Assembly: GCF_003003845.1 (NCBI RefSeq)
Contig: NZ_PVWO01000012.1
Span: forward strand, 1 to 34,412
Source of the DNA: Chamaesiphon polymorphus CCALA 037
GTDB taxonomy: Bacteria > Cyanobacteriota > Cyanobacteriia > Cyanobacteriales > Chamaesiphonaceae
Length of the DNA: 34,412 bases
Reading direction: 5' to 3'
Shown here: positions 31,539 to 34,412 of the stretch, one piece after another
How positions within the stretch are numbered: position 1 is the stretch's first letter
How the letters are laid out: each line of letters begins with the position of its first letter
The notes under the pieces: model-generated
The model's database searches: none
What the model saw: the letters and a program-made list of their open reading frames with translations, nothing else
What the model was told of the DNA's origin: nothing
Position numbers and translations under genes: made by a program

Positions 31539-34271
31539 ATGGCTAATATCGATTCTGTGCCGCAGACCATGTGGCATCAGTTGCCAGTATCGAAAATTTT
31601 CGAGCGACTAGCTAGCAATCCCGATCGGGGATTAGCTGTCGATGAGATTGCGAAGCGGCAACGCGAATTTGGTCTGAATGAATTAATCGCTAAAAAAGGT
31701 AAACCGGGATGGCTGAAGTTTATCTTGCAGTTCAATCAGCCATTATTGATTATCCTCGTTTGTGCTGGAGCCATTAAAGCCCTCTTGGGTGAATGGGTAA
31801 ATGCGGCGGTGATTTGGGGCGTGACGACCACTAATGCGATCGTCAGTTATTTTCAAGAAGCCCAAGCTGAAGATGCAATTTCGGCTCTGGCTACTAGTAT
31901 TGTCACCGAAGCAACTGTAATTCGCGATGGCAGCAAAACCAAGGTGCAGTCTACTCAACTGGTGCCGGGAGATATCGTGTTACTCGCTTCTGGCGATAAA
32001 GTCCCGGCAGATTTGCGCTTATTTAAAACTCGCGATCTCCAGATCGACGAATCAGCTCTGACTGGCGAATCAGTAGCGGTTGAGAAAAATATTGACAGCG
32101 AACTCGAACCAGAAGCACCGCTAGCCGAACGAACGAATATGGCTTATGCAGGCGGTTTCGTGACCTTCGGGCAAGGGATTGGGATTGCGATCGCCACAGG
32201 CAATCACACCGAAACAGGCAAAATTTCTAGCCTAATCGAACAACGGACAGATCTGACAACGCCATTGACTCGTAAATTCAACCAATTTAGCCAAAATTGG
32301 CTATTTTTTGTGTTGGGGATGGCCACGCTGACTTTTGCAGTGGGCTTGGGGCAACGCAGTTTTAAGGATGCCGTGGAAGCATCGATCGCACTGATTGTTG
32401 GGGCGATTCCCGAGGGTTTACCTGCGGTGATTACGGTGACGCTCGCGATCGGGGTCAGGCGGATGGCGCGCAATCATGCCATCATTCGGAAATTACCAGC
32501 AGTGGAAACTTTGGGTAGTGCGACGGTCATCTGTTCTGATAAAACGGGCACCTTGACCGAAAATCAGATGACCGTGCAAGTAATAGATGCTGGCGGCTTG
32601 ACTTATACGGTGACGGGGCAAGGCTACGAGCCAGAGGGCCAGATCTCCTTGGAAGGCACTGAAGATCCTACCGATCGCCTCGTCCCAAATACGGCATTGT
32701 CAGAGTGTCTACTGACTGGGCTATTGTGTAATGATTCGCAATTGCAACGAGCGGCGGATAAGTGGGAAATAGTCGGCGATCCGACTGAGGGCGCGCTAAT
32801 TGTATCGGCTCTGAAAGCTGGTTTCGATCCAGCCGAAACAACCAGTGAGTATCCTCGGCTCGATAGCATTCCCTTTGAATCGCAGTTTCAGTACATGGCG
32901 ACCCTGCACGCCAGTCGAGAGCGGGGGCAAAAAACTATTTATATCAAAGGTGCGGCTGAGGCGTTGTTACCTCGCTGTGTCGCCCGTTTAAATCCCGCAG
33001 GTAATTTAGATCCACTCGATCGAGAGTCGATCGAGGCGCGGATCGATGCGATCGCCCAACAGGGCTTACGAGTCTTGACCTTCGCTAAAAAGAGCGTATC
33101 TGCGTCGATCCAGTCGATCGACCATGCCGATCTCGAAGCCGATCTGGTGTTCTTGGGGCTTCAGGGATCGATCGATCCGCCCCGACCTGCCGCGATCGCC
33201 GCCGTCCGTGCCTGTCAAGCTGCCGGAATTCAGGTGAAGATGATTACAGGCGACCATCTCAAAACAGCCAGCGCGATCGCCCGCAGAATGGGCATTCGGA
33301 ACCAAGTCAAGCAATCGATCGCCTATAGCGGTGCGGACTTGTCACGGATGAACCCATCCGATCTAGCGAATGCCGTTACTCAAGGGGTCGTCTTTGCCAG
33401 AGTCGCACCAGAACAAAAGCTGCGCTTGGTCGAAGCATTGCAATCTAGAGGCGAAATTGTCGCCATGACTGGCGATGGGGTCAACGATGCCCCCGCCCTC
33501 AAACAGGCCGATATTGGGATTGCGATGGGCAGCGGGACGGAAGTATCGAAAGCCGCTGCCGATATGATTTTGACGGATGACAATTTTGCCTCGATCGGCT
33601 CGGCGGTCGAAGAGGGGCGCGCAGTTTACCAGAACTTAATTAAGGCAATTTGCTTTATTTTGCCCGTTAATGGTGGGGAATCGATGACGATTTTGATTAG
33701 CACCTTGCTAGGTCGCGAATTGCCAATTTTATCACTACAAATTCTCTGGCTGAACATGCTCAATTCGATCGCGATGACAGTACCGCTCGCCTTTGAGCCA
33801 AAATCTACGGGCGTGATGAAACACCCACCCCGTCCCGCCACCGAACAATTCCTCACTGCCAATCGGATTAAGCGGATCTTAGCGGTTTCGCTCTATAACT
33901 GGACGCTGATTTTTGGGATGTTTGAATGGGTGCAGCAAACTCCTTGGGGTACTCTACCACTGGCGCGCACGATGGCAATTCAGGCATTGGTGATGGGGCG
34001 AATGATTTATTTACTCAGTATCAGTCAGCTTTTACCTGCGACGATTGCCAAGTTGAGAGGCTCGACCGATCGAGTGCAGGGTGCGCCAGCGTTAGCGATC
34101 GGATTAGTCGGGGCGATCGTCTTGCAAATTGTTTTTAGCAATGCTCCGATTATTAATAATGTGTTTGAAACCGCACCGATGTCGCTAGAATTATGGGCGA
34201 TCTGTATCGGTGCGAGTTTACCGACGATCGCGATCGCCGCTATTGCCAATCGATTCGATCCGCCTAAATAA
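31539..34271 (+). CDS. P-type cation-transporting ATPase (P2-like, HAD-IC)
   Basis: A 910-residue membrane pump from the ATG at 31539. Cytoplasmic cation-ATPase N-terminal domain, then TM1-2 (about 64-110). Actuator motif LTGES (174-178), TM4 with PEGLP (291-295), phosphorylation site DKTGTLT (Asp334), nucleotide-binding domain with KGAAE, then MTGDGVNDAP (hinge), and C-terminal helices. Overall it resembles the cyanobacterial PacL/Pma1-type pumps (Ca2+, H+/Na+ or K+). The TM6 ion-site region reads ILWLNMLNSIAMTVPLAFEP, lacking the NxxTD motif of SERCA-like Ca2+ pumps, so the ion is uncertain. The gene seems complete and is monocistronic as far as seen. Confidence 0.92.
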   Translation: MANIDSVPQTMWHQLPVSKIFERLASNPDRGLAVDEIAKRQREFGLNELIAKKGKPGWLKFILQFNQPLLIILVCAGAIKALLGEWVNAAVIWGVTTTNAIVSYFQEAQAEDAISALATSIVTEATVIRDGSKTKVQSTQLVPGDIVLLASGDKVPADLRLFKTRDLQIDESALTGESVAVEKNIDSELEPEAPLAERTNMAYAGGFVTFGQGIGIAIATGNHTETGKISSLIEQRTDLTTPLTRKFNQFSQNWLFFVLGMATLTFAVGLGQRSFKDAVEASIALIVGAIPEGLPAVITVTLAIGVRRMARNHAIIRKLPAVETLGSATVICSDKTGTLTENQMTVQVIDAGGLTYTVTGQGYEPEGQISLEGTEDPTDRLVPNTALSECLLTGLLCNDSQLQRAADKWEIVGDPTEGALIVSALKAGFDPAETTSEYPRLDSIPFESQFQYMATLHASRERGQKTIYIKGAAEALLPRCVARLNPAGNLDPLDRESIEARIDAIAQQGLRVLTFAKKSVSASIQSIDHADLEADLVFLGLQGSIDPPRPAAIAAVRACQAAGIQVKMITGDHLKTASAIARRMGIRNQVKQSIAYSGADLSRMNPSDLANAVTQGVVFARVAPEQKLRLVEALQSRGEIVAMTGDGVNDAPALKQADIGIAMGSGTEVSKAAADMILTDDNFASIGSAVEEGRAVYQNLIKAICFILPVNGGESMTILISTLLGRELPILSLQILWLNMLNSIAMTVPLAFEPKSTGVMKHPPRPATEQFLTANRIKRILAVSLYNWTLIFGMFEWVQQTPWGTLPLARTMAIQALVMGRMIYLLSISQLLPATIAKLRGSTDRVQGAPALAIGLVGAIVLQIVFSNAPIINNVFETAPMSLELWAICIGASLPTIAIAAIANRFDPPK

Positions 34272-34317
34272 CTCAAGTTGCTACTTATACCATTTCTCTA
34301 AATTACTGCTACAGATC

Positions 34318-34410
34318 TTTACCCCTCCCAACCTCCCCTTATGAAAGGGGTGTATACACAAGTTCACTAGACTTCGTTTAAGGTTGGTTTACCCCCCAAC
34401 CCCCCCTTAT
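34318..34410. repeat. C-rich direct repeat at window end
   Basis: TTTACCCCTCCCAACC...CCCCTTAT (34318-34342) recurs as TTTACCCCCCAACCCCCCC (34388 onward) ending in TTAT at 34410. The first copy also forms CCCCTT-ATG-AAAGGGG-like pairing (34335-34350), which could act as a terminator for the ATPase gene. It appears to be the edge of a dispersed cyanobacterial repeat cut by the window. Confidence 0.55.
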
Positions 34411-34412
34411 AA

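Overview
The window looks like cyanobacterial chromosome, probably from a filamentous or colony-forming lineage. The octamer GCGATCGC (HIP1) and its core CGATCG recur throughout. Several genes belong to families I associate with cyanobacteria: an HpsA-like secreted pseudopilin, a GH57 hydrolase, zinc-ribbon membrane proteins and a pentapeptide-repeat protein. Protein-coding genes sit on both strands. I see no rRNA, tRNA or CRISPR array.

Layout. 1-2981: 5' part of an HpsA-like gene (minus), leaving the window. 3.6-7 kb: lipoate/octanoate ligase family gene, a tiny membrane ORF, nth and a GH57 hydrolase. 7.1-9.5 kb: AT-rich accessory block of tightly packed unknown genes, flanked by a truncated and an intact member of what looks like one small-protein family. 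9.6-12 kb: monomeric-type isocitrate dehydrogenase with a short duplicated fragment of its own 3' end. 12-13.2 kb: two small coupled ORFs, then a higBA-type toxin-antitoxin pair with its own promoter. 13.7-16.5 kb: secreted protein, ABM-domain protein, a MITE-like element, the CbiG C-terminal domain gene and rsmI. The rsmI start and stop codons each overlap those of an opposite-strand neighbour.

16.6-23 kb is the most unusual part. A 1732-codon minus-strand ORF joins a secreted-nuclease-like block, a HELGH metalloprotease-like block and PKD repeats. In its middle it reads straight through the antisense strand, codon in register, of a complete pentapeptide-repeat gene on the plus strand. Its start lies in a REP hairpin and its end breaks off inside a PKD domain. 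Just upstream is a RAYT (REP-associated tyrosine transposase) gene flanked by GTAG-headed REP hairpins, so this is a REPtron.

23-31 kb: class I/II aminotransferase, a secreted DUF11-like protein, a GNAT acetyltransferase, then a four-gene minus-strand operon. That operon encodes a fold-III PLP enzyme relative lacking the usual catalytic Lys and Cys, two duplicated zinc-ribbon membrane proteins and a YdjM-type membrane protein. A Vat-like hexapeptide acetyltransferase follows. 31.5-34.3 kb: a P-type cation ATPase, preceded by a heptamer tandem repeat.

Functional assignments come from reading motifs and remembering families. No database search was run, and positions of domains are approximate.
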